Positions 23,191 through 34,739 of a stretch of DNA of 64,000 nt are shown here, one piece after another. Below the pieces are notes generated by a model. The model was not told the DNA's origin, searched no databases, and saw nothing but the letters and a program-made list of their open reading frames with translations. Positions within the stretch are counted from its first letter, which is position 1, and the number at the start of each line of letters is the position of its first letter. This stretch comes from Rosa chinensis. Taxonomy: Eukaryota; Streptophyta; Magnoliopsida; Rosales; Rosaceae. Position numbers and translations under genes: made by a program. The stretch covers positions 80,484,824 through 80,548,823 of the forward strand of contig NC_037092.1 in NCBI RefSeq assembly GCF_002994745.2. The letters run 5' to 3'.

Positions 23191-25038
23191 TACAATGAAT
23201 GATAAGATTAAAATTTTGTAGGATCTAAGATTTATTGTGTAAATAAATCTCACGCCTATCAGAAATATTTCTAATAAATATGGTAAACACGTATGCAAAT
23301 AAGAAAATAATGTTACATCAATAGATTGTATATATGTATGTGAACCAACCATTGAATTTTTTGAGCATGTAAACCCTAGAGCACTGATGGAATCCCAAGT
23401 CGTATTAAGATATGATCGAACACGGTTCTGTACATTATTATCAGAATCAGATGGCAGCTGAAGTCAAGCAAACCACAGAAAGGAAATCTGAAAAAGAACC
23501 ATGTGCATGAAAGATATTAAGTAACTTAATAGGGTACATTGGTACTGTTTGGAAGTTAAGAAAATGGCGTGCGGAAGGTGGCAATGTCTTTAAAAAGTCA
23601 AATGATTTTGTATAGAGAAAGTTTAAGGTCACGAGAATTTGTGAATAAAACAGTTGAGAGCTATGTAGCCTCTACCTACTCTCTTCTAAGTTCTAATCAC
23701 TTAACACTTACCATACAAGTATACATGCTATTTTACATGTAAAAACTGTTACCCAAGACATTCATGACATTTTCTGCCGAATTATAAGGTTTAGAATCGA
23801 TCAACATGCACAAGCCAGACTTACTTATGCAAGTCAAAATGAGGGATATGAATAAGATACGTTTACATTAAGTAGATTCTGTTTCTCTGAAAAATGTGAT
23901 AAATTATTTAAGTTTTTATCGGTATGTACTTGTGATTTATGATGAGGTACATTTGATTTTGATATATATGCAAGCATGTAATGTATATACAATTCCTATT
24001 TAAACTTATTAACTGAATCTAGACACTTTCTTGTCTTACTATTTTTCTGGTCATACTAAACTCATCTCAAGGAAGAAAGATGCTAAAATAAGCTTGAATT
24101 GGACAGGAATTAACAATTGTTTGTCTTTGGAATTAGTTTTGTTTAAGAGTGACATGTAGTTTCTTCTTGTTGATTTTGATATTGTAATTAAGGTAGATGA
24201 TGTAGAAGAAATTCTACATCTTTATCAGTTGTGTACACTAGGATAGGACCTTTTCAAAACTGACACCAACTTCCCAGGCTCTAACAAGTTGCTTTATTGG
24301 ACTAATTGGATTGCTTCTCTTTGTTCTCTCTCTTTATGGTTAATTGGCCTTTATCAAAAACAAACAAGTAAACTGAACAGTAAAAAAGGGGTGGTTCTTG
24401 CAAGTTTAAGTTGATGTGTAAAAGCTGCTGTAGGTAGAGAACTATTGACTTTTAGAAAAATAACTATGATGGAGTTCCACCACATATTTAGTGCTATGTT
24501 ATTAGCCTCATATCACCTATAAAAAAAAATCATAACCAAATGCCAACAACACACAACAATAGATACTCATGGCTATAATATCGCTTTTCGCAACAATCTC
24601 AACGCCTTTCCACACTACATAAGAGAATACAAGGTTTTTGAAGCTTTTGGCATCAAACTATGCAATCAAATGTACCATAATGAACTTTATTAAAGAAAAT
24701 AGTAGACAAGATGAAATTCCAAAAGAAATCCATGTATATATTCAGATTCTTTACATCATTATGATCCCAAAGTAAAACACAATGACCTTTTAGATCTTTA
24801 AATCTTTCCCAGGACCATCATACTTTCCATGAAGAAATTTAACACAAGAGGACAAAGTACCCATACCACCCTACATGAGCAAAAGGGTTTCCTATCCAAA
24901 GTGTCTTTCACTAGACTACAAAAACAAAAAAAAAGGCAACACTGAACTATCAGAGAGACAGAAACACCAAAGAGTACGACTACTGTAGCTAGCTAGATAG
25001 CTGCCACTGAAAGTGCTTGATGAAGTTATCTCATAACT
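23191..25038. other. AT-rich intergenic DNA and 3' flank of the zinc-finger gene
   Basis: No gene or bounded repeat recognised. The part from about 24700 to 25038 is likely the 3' untranslated region of the zinc-finger gene on the minus strand. Confidence 0.4.
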
Positions 25039-26556
25039 TTAAGTAACTGAATTATAAGAAGAAGTGCCATAACCAGCTCCGGAGTAGTCTATACCTTGTT
25101 CATACTCCATAGGTGGAAGCTCATTGAGGTCAATGTCGAGGCCTTTGCGCCCGGTCTGGCTCGATTGAGCTGGATCATTTGGACCGGTCCAGTGAGACCT
25201 CATATGACCTCCCAATGCTTGACCTGTTGGAAAAGTCCTGTTACAGAATCTGCATTGGTGACTTTCAGCCTGATCATGGTCAACTTGGGTGGCTGCGTTG
25301 GTGAGATTAGCATTTCCATTGTTAGTATCGTCAGAACCAGATTGATGATGATCATGTTCCACAGGGTACTGGATGTTGTTCTTGAACTTGTTGTGGCTTG
25401 ACATGTGTCCTCCCAATGCTTGGTGGCTTTGGAATGACTTGTTGCAAAGACTGCAAGGATAAACTTTGTGATGATGGCTTTGATGTTGATGATCTTGAGC
25501 AACAACCGCTCCTTCCAAGTCTTCCAATTTCATCTTCCTTCTCTTCTTCCTCCTCATCATGTTTGCAAGCACAATGCTCTCGGAGTTTTCACTATCCGAT
25601 AACTCCTCTTCACTGTCCTCTTTCAAATCCACTCCCAGCTCCAAGTGATTCCTAGACTTCCCTAGATCAAACCCACTTACAAAATCCCCATCCTCCTCAA
25701 TTTCAAGCTTCTGCTTCCTCTTCTTGGCTACACCCACATAGTCAATTACCGTTCTGTCCTTTCCATCACGATCCTCGTTTTTGGTCATGAAATTGCTGTT
25801 GGTAGCCTCCTCAGCTCCTTTTGGATTGGCTTGAGCTAACATCATCAGATCATGGACAGCTTCACTCAAATCCAACTCATCATCACAATCATCATCAGTC
25901 TCAGAGTTGGTTTCAGAAAGACTAGTACCTTTCGTACCTCTTTTCGCAGTTTGAGACCAGCTAGGCACAATCTTAACCAGATCAGGAACCACTTTCGGAT
26001 TAGGCCCGAACCAGATTCGAGCTGTCCCAGCAGAATCAATCTGCTGATCCTCAGCTGCCTTGTGATTATTTTGAGGCAAAGCATCAGATAAAGTTGAAGT
26101 GGAGCTGTTCTTGGTTGATTGAGGAGGCTCAATTCCCCTATAAGGCCTATCCGGGTGTGACCTCATGTGTCCATAGAGAGATTTCTTTGACGGGAAAATC
26201 TTACCACACTCTATGCAGACAGGTTCACCACTGGAATCAGTAGTACTAGTACTGAATTCAGTGGCACTATTTTTCACCACCGCCGGCTTCGGAGATTTCG
26301 AAGAGCTCTTGATCAGTCCCTTGCTCTCTTGGACATGCATTCTCATGTGACCTCCCAGAGCTTTCCCGGACTCGAAACCTTTGTGGCAAATATGACAGAT
26401 TTTAGTGAATTGAGGAGCAAGGTTTTCAGGTTTCCGATTACCTTGTTCCGAAAAAGGTTCAGCCTTTGCCATCTTGAGCTTGATCAGTAGTCCTCCTCCA
26501 TTGTTGTTGCTCTCAGTGATCTCAGGGTTAGTGATCTCTTGGTGCTCCATATCCAT
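25039..26556 (-). CDS. C2H2 zinc-finger transcription factor, ZAT type, with EAR repression motif
   Basis: An intronless 505-residue protein. The frame is open upstream, but the start is placed at the ATG at 26556 (MDMEHQEITN) because the upstream in-frame part reads like untranslated leader. Four C2H2 fingers: residues 54-74 (KALGGH), 114-134 (KSLYGH, a weaker version), 368-388 (QALGGH) and 435-455 (QALGGH). The QALGGH core is plant-specific and makes base contacts. Basic patches at about 278-283 and 335-343 are likely nuclear signals; acidic Ser/Asp/Glu-rich stretches lie between. Near the C-terminus DLNELPP (476-482) is a DLN-type EAR motif that recruits TOPLESS co-repressors. Family members are mostly stress- or development-linked repressors. 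It is intact, with its own upstream region; exact orthology among ZAT1/4/9-like genes is not resolvable here. Confidence 0.92.
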   Translation of the reverse strand: MDMEHQEITNPEITESNNNGGGLLIKLKMAKAEPFSEQGNRKPENLAPQFTKICHICHKGFESGKALGGHMRMHVQESKGLIKSSSKSPKPAVVKNSATEFSTSTTDSSGEPVCIECGKIFPSKKSLYGHMRSHPDRPYRGIEPPQSTKNSSTSTLSDALPQNNHKAAEDQQIDSAGTARIWFGPNPKVVPDLVKIVPSWSQTAKRGTKGTSLSETNSETDDDCDDELDLSEAVHDLMMLAQANPKGAEEATNSNFMTKNEDRDGKDRTVIDYVGVAKKRKQKLEIEEDGDFVSGFDLGKSRNHLELGVDLKEDSEEELSDSENSESIVLANMMRRKKRRKMKLEDLEGAVVAQDHQHQSHHHKVYPCSLCNKSFQSHQALGGHMSSHNKFKNNIQYPVEHDHHQSGSDDTNNGNANLTNAATQVDHDQAESHQCRFCNRTFPTGQALGGHMRSHWTGPNDPAQSSQTGRKGLDIDLNELPPMEYEQGIDYSGAGYGTSSYNSVT

Positions 26557-27014
26557 TTGAGGAAAAAACAAGAAAACCCAGCTCAGAGAAAACACACAAG
26601 ATTGAGCTATCTGTGTTTCTTTTTTGTGAAGTGGGATTTGTGAACCGGTGGGCTGGAGTAAAAGAAGGAATACAGCCCTAATTAAAGAGATAGAGATAAT
26701 ATAGGTAGCTTGGCTAGGAAGCAAATCCACTTAATTTGATCGTATTGTTTTTCTTTCGGAAATTTATCTCCCTAAAAATCCTCTTTTTGCTCCTGAAATC
26801 AAGATGTGCTCAGAAGGCAATGAAAGCACAGAGATTCTGTGCATCTAGCTAAAGCAAAATGGATCAGCCCAAAGCTTCAAGCAAACAGTTAAGGAAAAAC
26901 CCAGAACACAAACAAAAGAAAAAACACGGAGAGAGAAACAAAGAGAGGAAGATAAAAACTGAGAATATTGAGGCTTTCCAAATTCTGCAGTTGGGTGTTT
27001 TGGTCTCTTTGAGT
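26557..27014 (-). other. 5' untranslated leader of the zinc-finger gene
   Basis: Roughly 430 bp between the presumed transcription start (about 26985) and the ATG. It is purine-rich in the gene's opposite strand and contains short upstream frames. An intron is possible but not supported. Confidence 0.45.
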
Positions 27015-27022
27015 TTTATATA
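27015..27022 (-). promoter_or_regulatory. TATA box of the zinc-finger gene
   Basis: TATATAAA on the minus strand, about 460 bp upstream of the ATG, followed by a CT-rich (minus-strand) leader. It is the best TATA match upstream of the gene. Confidence 0.55.
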
Positions 27023-30000
27023 ACTGCTCTTTCTTTTTGTGAGAGAGAGTTTTTGGTTCGTGGGAAATTGACTTGTCACTGCCCTCCTCTAATTCCGTTC
27101 TTTCAGAATCTCCAACTCTCATTAATAATACCAAAATAAAACCCCCACTCTATTTCTTTGTTCTCAGAATTCAATTGTGTTGAAAATTAACCTTAACCAA
27201 CCAGCTAAGCGAGTTAGTATTTTTTATCATGAAGTTGAGGTTGAGGTTAATTTAGCCACTCTCCCCCACTATGAGACTATTTAGGACTACATTACTTCAC
27301 AGTTCACACCAAAACCCTTTCTAGGGTTTACCACTTTTTTTTTTTTGTTCTTTTGTTTTTTTTTCTTTGGAGCTACTCCAAGGATTTGATAGTATCCGAA
27401 AATCTCAATCTTAAGCTTTCAAATCTTATAGAGTAATGTTTCGACTTTCGACCAATCCCAAAAATTAAATTTCTCTTTTTAGTTTTTACTATTGGTAAGT
27501 AGTAATTGTTACTACTTTTTCTCTCATTAAGATAAAATTTCTTTGGGATTCTTCCTACTCTAAGAATTTGAGAGCAAACCTTGCCATTTGAAAACTCTTG
27601 GGTTTCAAAGTGCGTGCCTATCTCTTAATGATTCCCGGTAGAATGAAAATCTCTTCAATTCTCTTGAAAACTATTGATTATGAGTTGATTATTATCTTCC
27701 TTAATTTTTCATTTATGTATATTTCATATTCACACCACTCACACCACACGTACACCACTCACCACACACAACTTGCACCTGAGTTTTCGGAGACGGACTT
27801 TGGATCAAGGGAGGAATAAGTTCTCACCCCCATGATAAAATATCAAAGAGCTTTTGTTTTTTTCTTTGCAAGATGAGCTATATATGAATGAGGGGAAGAG
27901 ACAGCTAGATTCTGAAATAATTCGATGTGATTTTATGAGGAGTGATCTTGAACAATGCCACATCCATGGTGTTGTTACATGGATGACTAACCATTATTCA
28001 AAAAATATTATTTTAGATAATGATGACGTATCATTATCTAGCATATATCTCGAGTTATTTAGACATTTTGTCTATTAAAAGTAAATGTGATTATCATTGT
28101 ATTAACTATTAAGGCACAAAATCTTCTAATAACACAGTATACAGAATGCAGTACCATGTCCAATTTCGATTCATACATCTATGATCACGATGGCTACATT
28201 CCAAGTAATATTTAAGCATATAAATCTTACAACTATAAACCACTGATAAATACACATAATTTCAGTATGAGATCTACATTAATCAATATGTATCAATCAA
28301 TCACTCAAAATGTGCGCGGACAATTGATTGACTGTTAAATGACTTGAATGTATTAATACACTATGTGACAATGGTTGGTGGGTTGATATATATTACTTTA
28401 CATTATTGTAATTAATAACCAGAAACCCTAGACCTAGGGATTTTGTGCCAAAGCTGGCGGTGACCGACCGTGTCCAGCGCCGGTCTAACCAGGTGAGAGT
28501 GTCTGGGGTTCATTCCCAGTGCGTGGAGAGCGGTTTCAGAGGGTGAATCTGATCCAGCGAGCTAGGTTGCCTTCGATCTCAATCTAGGCATTTGAAGACA
28601 TGATAAAGCAAGCGGCTGCAACATAAGTACTGTAGCAGATCGGCGACTCGGTTGAAGGTCTTATCAATGATCGACATTTGTTAAAGTAGAAGCGTCGGGG
28701 ATCGGGGTTGACAAGTACTTTTGCGGGCATGGGCTAGGCCTTAGTGTATTCTGCTCAGTCAGTGGTGGGCAGACTTTGAGTTTGGCTACCAATTGGATCA
28801 TGTTGTGCTGGAAGGGTAGGCCACTGGAAGGCTCGCCGGCGGCATGTGACTCGTGCTTCTGCTAGCTTTACTTGTGTTTGGGTTTGGGCCTCTAGGCTTG
28901 GGCTCAAGCTTGGGCTGTCTGGGCCTATTTTATGGGCTTTTAAATCACATGGGTTTTCCTGGCCTAAGAGTTGATCTTCTTAAGCTTTTTGGGTCGATTT
29001 ATGGTTTTTAAGTGCCAAGCTCTTTGGATCATGATTCCTTTAGGAGTTGGTAACTGTCTTGAATGTGATTAGTGTATTTCAAGCGACTTATGAATAAGTA
29101 ATTACTCTTATTTGTTTGCTAGAAAATGGAGTTCTATTAGTACCATAACTGCTTGCATGCCAAAAGGAGGCCAGTCGATGATTTTGCCCTAGAATACACG
29201 AAGTTGTTTTTTTGTTTATAAGCTCGCTAAAATAGCGAGCTCAAAATAAATTTGTAATGAGTTGCATTTGCTTGATTGCTTGATAGAGTTTCAGAATTCA
29301 CTAATATGTTATCCTATTGAAGTACATGTTCAATTCTAGCCAACGACGTATTATTGATTATAATGATATCAAATTCTATTCAAAAAATAAATAAATAAAT
29401 TCTAATTAATGGTGGTGCTTCAATATTGGGTGATGCTGGCAAAAATTATCTTAGGTGAAGGAATTTATTGGTCAAAAAGGAAAGAAAAATAGCTCTGCCA
29501 AGGTTAGTACTTAATAGAGCGCACGGCAGCAACAAAGTCCTTCTGAGTTCGAAGGTCAGGAGGGGTTGTCGGAACCTTCCCTTTGTCATTGTTTTACTTT
29601 TTTTTTGGTGTCTCCTCCTCTACCAGAGGAGGCTTTCTTTCATTAACGAGGCTTGGGTTTTGGTGCTATTCCATCGATCTCTTCTCGCAGTTCATTCAAT
29701 CCAAGCCAGATCTTTGCTTTGAGTGTGGATCGGGCATGAGTTGGTGGTGGGGGATAACGGCTTTTGGATTTGGGTAGTGGAGTTGATTAGTATGTCGCTT
29801 GGATGTGGTTCAAGGTTTAGGCTATAGCACATGCTGTTTTCGTCATCGTCACATTTTCTTATTTTTGGGGTAAGTTTTACTTGAGCGCCAAAAATATGTC
29901 CTAACCCTATAGAAACTAGCCGAAAGTATATTCTCCAAGACCAAGGCTACGCCCACTTGTATTATGGGCTATAATACACAACATACTAGCGATAATATTT

Positions 30001-30920
30001 GTCTTTAGTCAATAAATTATAATTTTCATATGTTTAGATGATTAAAACAATAACACTGTAATTCAGAGTGAATTTGTGAGATAACAATAAAATGTCAAAT
30101 CACTGTTGTTTATATATTTAATTATTTTTCAAAGTGAAAAGAGTAAATGTATCATTTGATAGACGCTTGATGGTATTGGGTAAGGGATCGCTAGGGATTG
30201 GCTTAAATGTTGGCAGCCGGAAGGGCAGAGGGCTGCTGGGCGTTGGGTTAGATGAGGGCAACCACAATGAAGTGGTTTGGTGGGCTTTCTTCTAGTTGTT
30301 GACAGACTAGAGGTTTTTAGTTGTCCTTAGAGAGTTGTAGTGAGGGTTGGTGTGTGCGCGCGCATGTGTGTTTAATTTTTTTTTTTTTTTTTGGAGAGAG
30401 AGGAGAGGAGGGAGGGGGGGGGGGGGGGGGGGTGGGGGAGGGTGGTATTCTAATTTCATTTCCCACTGCCAAAGACAAAATTACAAAAATTATCCCTCCA
30501 AAAAATTTATATTCCCCTACCAATGTTCCTTATAAGTAGATATAATACTTGGACTTTAATTAATAAAAGTGTGTTATTGAAAATTATAATTTTAGATTTT
30601 GTTTTTATGACTTACCAAACACTACAAGAGGAATGAAAAATTAGTTCTAGAATTTTATTTCCAGTAATGTTCCAAACACCCACATGAAAATACTAAAACC
30701 TATTCCATGTCATATCGGTCTGGAAAGGAAAATAAATTATTTTCTATTCTGACATTTCTGCCAACCAAACAGGGCCTAAGAAGATAGACATGTGTAAATA
30801 AAATATACCAGTTTATAATTAAGTTAAGATTCTGAAGCATAGCTTCTTAATTATTCCATACGAAGACTTGTCCTTATCAAAATAAGTGAAACCAAGAACT
30901 ATAAATAGGGAACCACTACA
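27023..30920. other. Intergenic DNA with unclassified repeats
   Basis: No gene seen. 28400-29000 and 29460-29880 are richer in G and C and read like noncoding parts of old retroelements. 30376-30432 is a T run followed by GA and a long G run. A segment ending near 30780 with ACCAAACAGGGCCTAA looks like one end of a common plant MITE, but the other end was not located. Confidence 0.35.
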
Positions 30921-31140
30921 GGTTTACAAGTGGTTGAGTTGGCAAGAGTCTGTAGGTGTAAAACTCTTACAGTAGGGTTTGAATCTCGCTGCCGCTTATT
31001 GGAGTTTAAATCTCAATTTGTTCTCGGTGGCCATAGGGGAGGAAGCTTCTGGACATAACCCCCAGGGCACAAATTAGTCTTTGGGCCGAGAAAGCCTTTG
31101 AAGAGTGGGAGTGGGGTGGAGATTAAAAAAAAATAAAAAT
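30921..31140 (+). mobile_element. tRNA-derived SINE
   Basis: About 220 bp. An A-box-like TGGTTGAGTTGG lies at 30931-30942 and a B box GGTTTGAATCTC at 30976-30987, 33 bp further on, as in RNA polymerase III promoters of tRNA-derived SINEs. It ends in an A-rich tail (AAAAAAAAATAAAAA). It is not a functional tRNA gene: there is no acceptor stem pairing and the body is SINE-like. The target duplication was not resolved. Confidence 0.7.
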
Positions 31141-31419
31141 TGGTGAAGATGGCTATGGAGTTTTTGGAAAACGGGAGAGACTAGAGAGAGACAAAGAGAG
31201 GGAAAATATTAAATTATTCTTTGAAATATGAAAAATAGCATAAGGATTAACGGTGTTATTGACAACTTGTACCAAAAGTGTATCGGATTTTTAATTTCAG
31301 ACACTGTTTTTCAATTTTGTAAAGTATAAAAACTTTAATTTTCAGTGATTCATATCTCATGTACTATTTCTTTGAGAACACTCATAATCCCCCTGTTATC
31401 TTACTTAATGGATTGAAGA

Positions 31420-31740
31420 AATTTTTTTTTTTTTTTTGACAATGAAGGTTTTCTTTTCTTTTTTTTGTCTTTTTACAATTGGGTCTACAATATAATCTCC
31501 AACTGTTTCATTAAGAAAGTCCACCACTTCAGTATTTAACAAAAGGGCTTATGCAATAGGAGAGCCAAGCCAATTATTAGACCATAAAAGAATACTCTTG
31601 CCATTACCCATAACTCACTGTACACCAGTATAGAATGACTTCCAAAGCTTTTTCAAACCAAGCCACACTGAAGATTTGGATATTTGGTAGTAAACTCTCC
31701 CAGCTACAATAACTGAATAAAGTGTATGCGAGTGTATATT
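31420..31740 (-). pseudogene. LINE reverse-transcriptase fragment with A tail
   Basis: On the minus strand the sequence reads VWLGLKKLWKSFYTGVQ, then a stop, then MGNGKSILLWSNNWLGSP and VVDFLNETVGDYIVDPI. This is the C-terminal part of plant LINE-1 ORF2 between the RT and the zinc-knuckle region. Soon after, it ends in a run of A (T run at 31423-31438 on the + strand). A 3'-truncated, polyadenylated transcript was probably inserted. Stops are present. Confidence 0.6.
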
Positions 31741-31989
31741 ATATTGTGAAGGTTTACTAACACTTTACTTTGGAACTATGTGGTAAATAAATATTTTGTT
31801 TACCATATCAAGTGTATGATGATCATAGCAAACATGTGCAGGTACACATAGAAAAGATCTCTGGTTACTCGAGTTCATTAAGTTTTTGTAATCCATTTGT
31901 GTTACAAAAGTGACGCTAGCTAGTTTGAAAAACAATGTAATTATAGATACCAGCAAATACCTCTCGACTGTCACTTAGTTTCATACTAC

Positions 31990-32270
31990 CGCCAAACCCC
32001 GCAGGATCACCCAAGTACCAGGTCAAGGGCTAGAACCGGTACCCAACAAGGCGATGCTCACAATGGGTGGCACTTGGGGTGGTACAGATCCTAGCCCAGT
32101 CTGGTAGGGCTAACCAAAGGTCACACCAGAATCCGACATCAGTATGTAAACTGTGGATTCGCATCCCACATCGAGAAAATGGAAAACTCCTTTCTCTTGC
32201 CCAAGAGATATAAACCAAGCTCAACCACCTTAAGTGGAGCAATAACTTCTTGTCTTTATTGTTACCCTGT
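31990..32270 (+). repeat. Possible LTR fragment
   Basis: Contains CCCACATCGAG followed about 50 bp later by GAGATATAAACC, a layout common in plant LTR promoters (TCCCACATCG, then TATA). I could not define ends or a target duplication, and there is no coding content. Confidence 0.35.
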
Positions 32271-32463
32271 TAAATTACATATATAGCCTTACTTCAACAT
32301 CAGAGACGCATAAACGGACTGGCTTGATTTATACATCTGACGTTGTATATTTCATTTGATAGGGTCTTGGAGTTATCTTCATATCCACCGACGGGTACTG
32401 AATTCTGCCTAGTTACACCGGAGAAACCACTAGAAACAATAATAGGGTTTAGAAGTAATTTCC

Positions 32464-32971
32464 TGTACCTACATGTGCCAGAACGAGCATAATTAGCTAT
32501 AATGAGCCACGCTCATTGTACCGCCAGAGGTAACGACTCCCACCAAGGGGATGACCTGCGAAGGCACGGCCAGGCAGGCTACCGCTTAAGCCCTGGACCG
32601 CCCCCAGATCACCGCTAGCGTGCCGCCACGCGCCGCGTCAAGATAGCATCAGAAGCTCCAGACGCTGGGAATCGAAGCATATCAGTCCCACATCAGAAAC
32701 AAGAGGAAGATCAACCTCTTCCTCAACTATAAAAGGTTCTCTCCTCTCTCCTCATTAATTACGCAATTACTACTCATTTATTGTTATGCTGCGCATATAC
32801 AGTGACTGACTTAGGCATCGGAGAAGTGAAGACCGCCCAACGCGGTCTCCCTCTGACGCCCTATCTATCGTGTTGCAGCGAACATGAATCACCTAATCCT
32901 AGGAGTAGCGGTCCGCCCACCGGACCCGCGTTAAGCAAGGAATCGGCCACCGCCGGACTTGAGCATTAACA
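32464..32971 (+). repeat. Solo LTR of a Ty3/gypsy (Tat-like) element
   Basis: 508 bp beginning TGTACCTACATG and ending CATTAACA, flanked by a perfect 5-bp target duplication TTTCC (32459-32463 and 32972-32976). It includes CTATAAAAGG near 32739 (promoter) and TGACTTAGGCATCGGAG, a hallmark of the R/U5 part of Tat-type LTRs and shared with the LTRs near 61125 and 62988. No internal element remains, so LTR-LTR recombination removed it. Confidence 0.85.
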
Positions 32972-33860
32972 TTTCCAATTATAACCATTGAGTATTGTAT
33001 ATTTGTAGGCATACAATTAATTCAACGATCGAAACTGATATGTGTATATCATTTATATTTAGTTATTTAACTTGTGCGAACAAATGCAATATCATGTTGA
33101 AATTGAAAGGAAAATCATGGTAATCATATGGTTACGCTTTTTCTAATTTAGCTATTTATTTGTAGAATTCATACATGAATATGAAACTTTATGATGATTA
33201 ATTTAGGTTAGTTAATTAAAGTACTCTATAATTAACTCTTTTTTTTTTCCTATTACTTCTTTCGAATCCAATAATTCAACGATCTAAATTGTTTATCATT
33301 TACACTCTTATGCTTGAATTATCTCTATAAATAATTAGTCAAATTCATAAGAATTTTGTCATTTAGTCAATTAGACATTTTCAAATTTGGCTAATTTTTC
33401 GTAGAATCCATACGTGGATATGAAATTTTAGGATGAATGATTTTTATTATTAAAGTAATGTACTAGTTTTTTTTTTATTAAAGTAATGTACTCTTTTTTT
33501 ATTGAAAAATGTCGGTCCGATATTATATTTAGCAAGCAGTACCAAAATAGCCCACCTCCATGGAGTTGACAGAAGAAGTCGTCTCTTAGAGCATACAAAA
33601 CCTTATTATAAAAATAAATAGAATCAGCATACATACCTCCAGTACACTAACCATTTTAGAAAATCCAGGCATAAATGGTTGAATAGAGCAACTGGTCTTT
33701 GCGAACCAAAAACAAAATTAAACAGTACGATGGGTCGAAGAGAGCTAATCCACCCCAACCGGCCAACCCACATAACCAAGAAGCCCACCCAATGCAAACC
33801 CTAAGTGAGAAGGCTCCTTCCTCCACAGCACAACCGCCGCCCTCAGTCACAACGGCCGTG
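32972..33860. other. AT-rich intergenic DNA
   Basis: No gene or bounded element recognised. Confidence 0.4.
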
Positions 33861-33861
33861 G

Positions 33862-33864
<3 letters not shown>

Positions 33865-33902
<38 letters not shown>
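33865..33902. repeat. (TC)n microsatellite
   Basis: About 19 TC units. It lies roughly 140 bp upstream of the TATA box at 34042, the kind of CT-rich tract often seen near plant promoters. Confidence 0.9.
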
Positions 33903-33904
<2 letters not shown>

Positions 33905-34041
33905 GATTCTTCCAAATCTTCTGATCAAAAGGGAACCCAAAAAAAAAAAAATTTCAAATCAAATTGGACCAAGTGTTGGGCCCACTATGCCCTCGATTTG
34001 GTTGCGTTCCAAAAAAAAAAAAAGAGTCAGAAGCCCGCGAC

Positions 34042-34049
34042 TATAAATA
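34042..34049 (+). promoter_or_regulatory. TATA box upstream of the broken 34157 gene
   Basis: TATAAATA, 115 bp before the ATG at 34157, following a TC-rich tract. The spacing fits a plant core promoter. Confidence 0.5.
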
Positions 34050-34156
34050 GATATATCCATCCATTTGCATCGATAAACAAATCTCACTTTCGTTAAGCCC
34101 ATTTTCATCGCACCCGACCCACTCTTCTCATCATCTTTGAGTGTTGACCTATCAAA

Positions 34157-34727
34157 ATGGCGGGAAACGCCATGGATGACGCTACCATGAAGGCCCTATA
34201 GCTGAAGGTTAGAGGACTTCTCTGCTGCATCCATAAGGTGCAGAACGCAGAGAGTCTTCTCAGGGATTCTCACTCCATCAAGATTTTGGAGCTCCGATCT
34301 GAGGCCTTGGAAACTCACACCAAAGAACGACTAGATCATTCTCGTAAAATCCTGACTGAACATTTCAAGGATCTCCTCTGTTCTGTGCTCGATGCTTTTG
34401 GAATCTCCAATGTGGAGCTCGAAATTCCACAATTCGATTAGGATTTTGAGATGCTTGAGTTTTTCGCATCACTGATCATGGTGGAGTGCGATCCAAACCC
34501 TGTCGCCTGTGCCGCCGCAACCACTGGTGCCTCATCAGTGGCTCAAACCTTGTCGGTGATCACGCCAGCCGCTGTCCCTCTAAACGCCTAGGCCGAGGCC
34601 GATTCGGTTGCGACCTGGTTCAAAGCAAGAATGGAGAAGCTTAACACAGTGGTTGATCTTGCCGTGTTGATCAATGGAATGAGTGCATTGATCTACTGCA
34701 TCGAGCATTTCTTTGGAAAGGACATTG
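34157..34727 (+). pseudogene. Unrecognised gene exon with three in-frame TAG stops
   Basis: From the ATG at 34157 (MAGNAMDD) one frame stays protein-like for 190 codons up to a good splice donor (ATTG|GTAAGT at 34728). It is broken only by TAG at 34199, 34439 and 34589; there is no frameshift. The middle part is helical (LKVRGLLCCIHKVQNAESLL); the later part is Ala/Val-rich and then VDLAVLINGMSALIYCIEHFF. I do not know the family. All three stops could come from CAG by one C-to-T change. A later exon is not identified; the following intron would be filled by repeats. Probably a recently dead gene. Confidence 0.5.
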
Positions 34728-34739
34728 GTAAGTGGTTGA

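Noticed and set aside
26557..26730. N-terminal extension of the zinc-finger protein (58 residues)
   Set aside because: Hydrophobic, low-quality sequence before MDMEHQ; more likely untranslated leader that happens to be open.
30931..30990. True tRNA gene at the A/B box pair
   Set aside because: No cloverleaf with paired acceptor stem; the A-rich tail and length indicate a SINE.
31990..32270. Cassandra-type TRIM with a 5S RNA-like LTR
   Set aside because: Some short phrases recall 5S RNA, but I could not align the conserved 5S promoter boxes.
34199..34591. Stop-codon readthrough or TAG recoding to explain three in-frame TAG codons
   Set aside because: Plant nuclear genes do not recode TAG generally; C-to-T decay of CAG is simpler.
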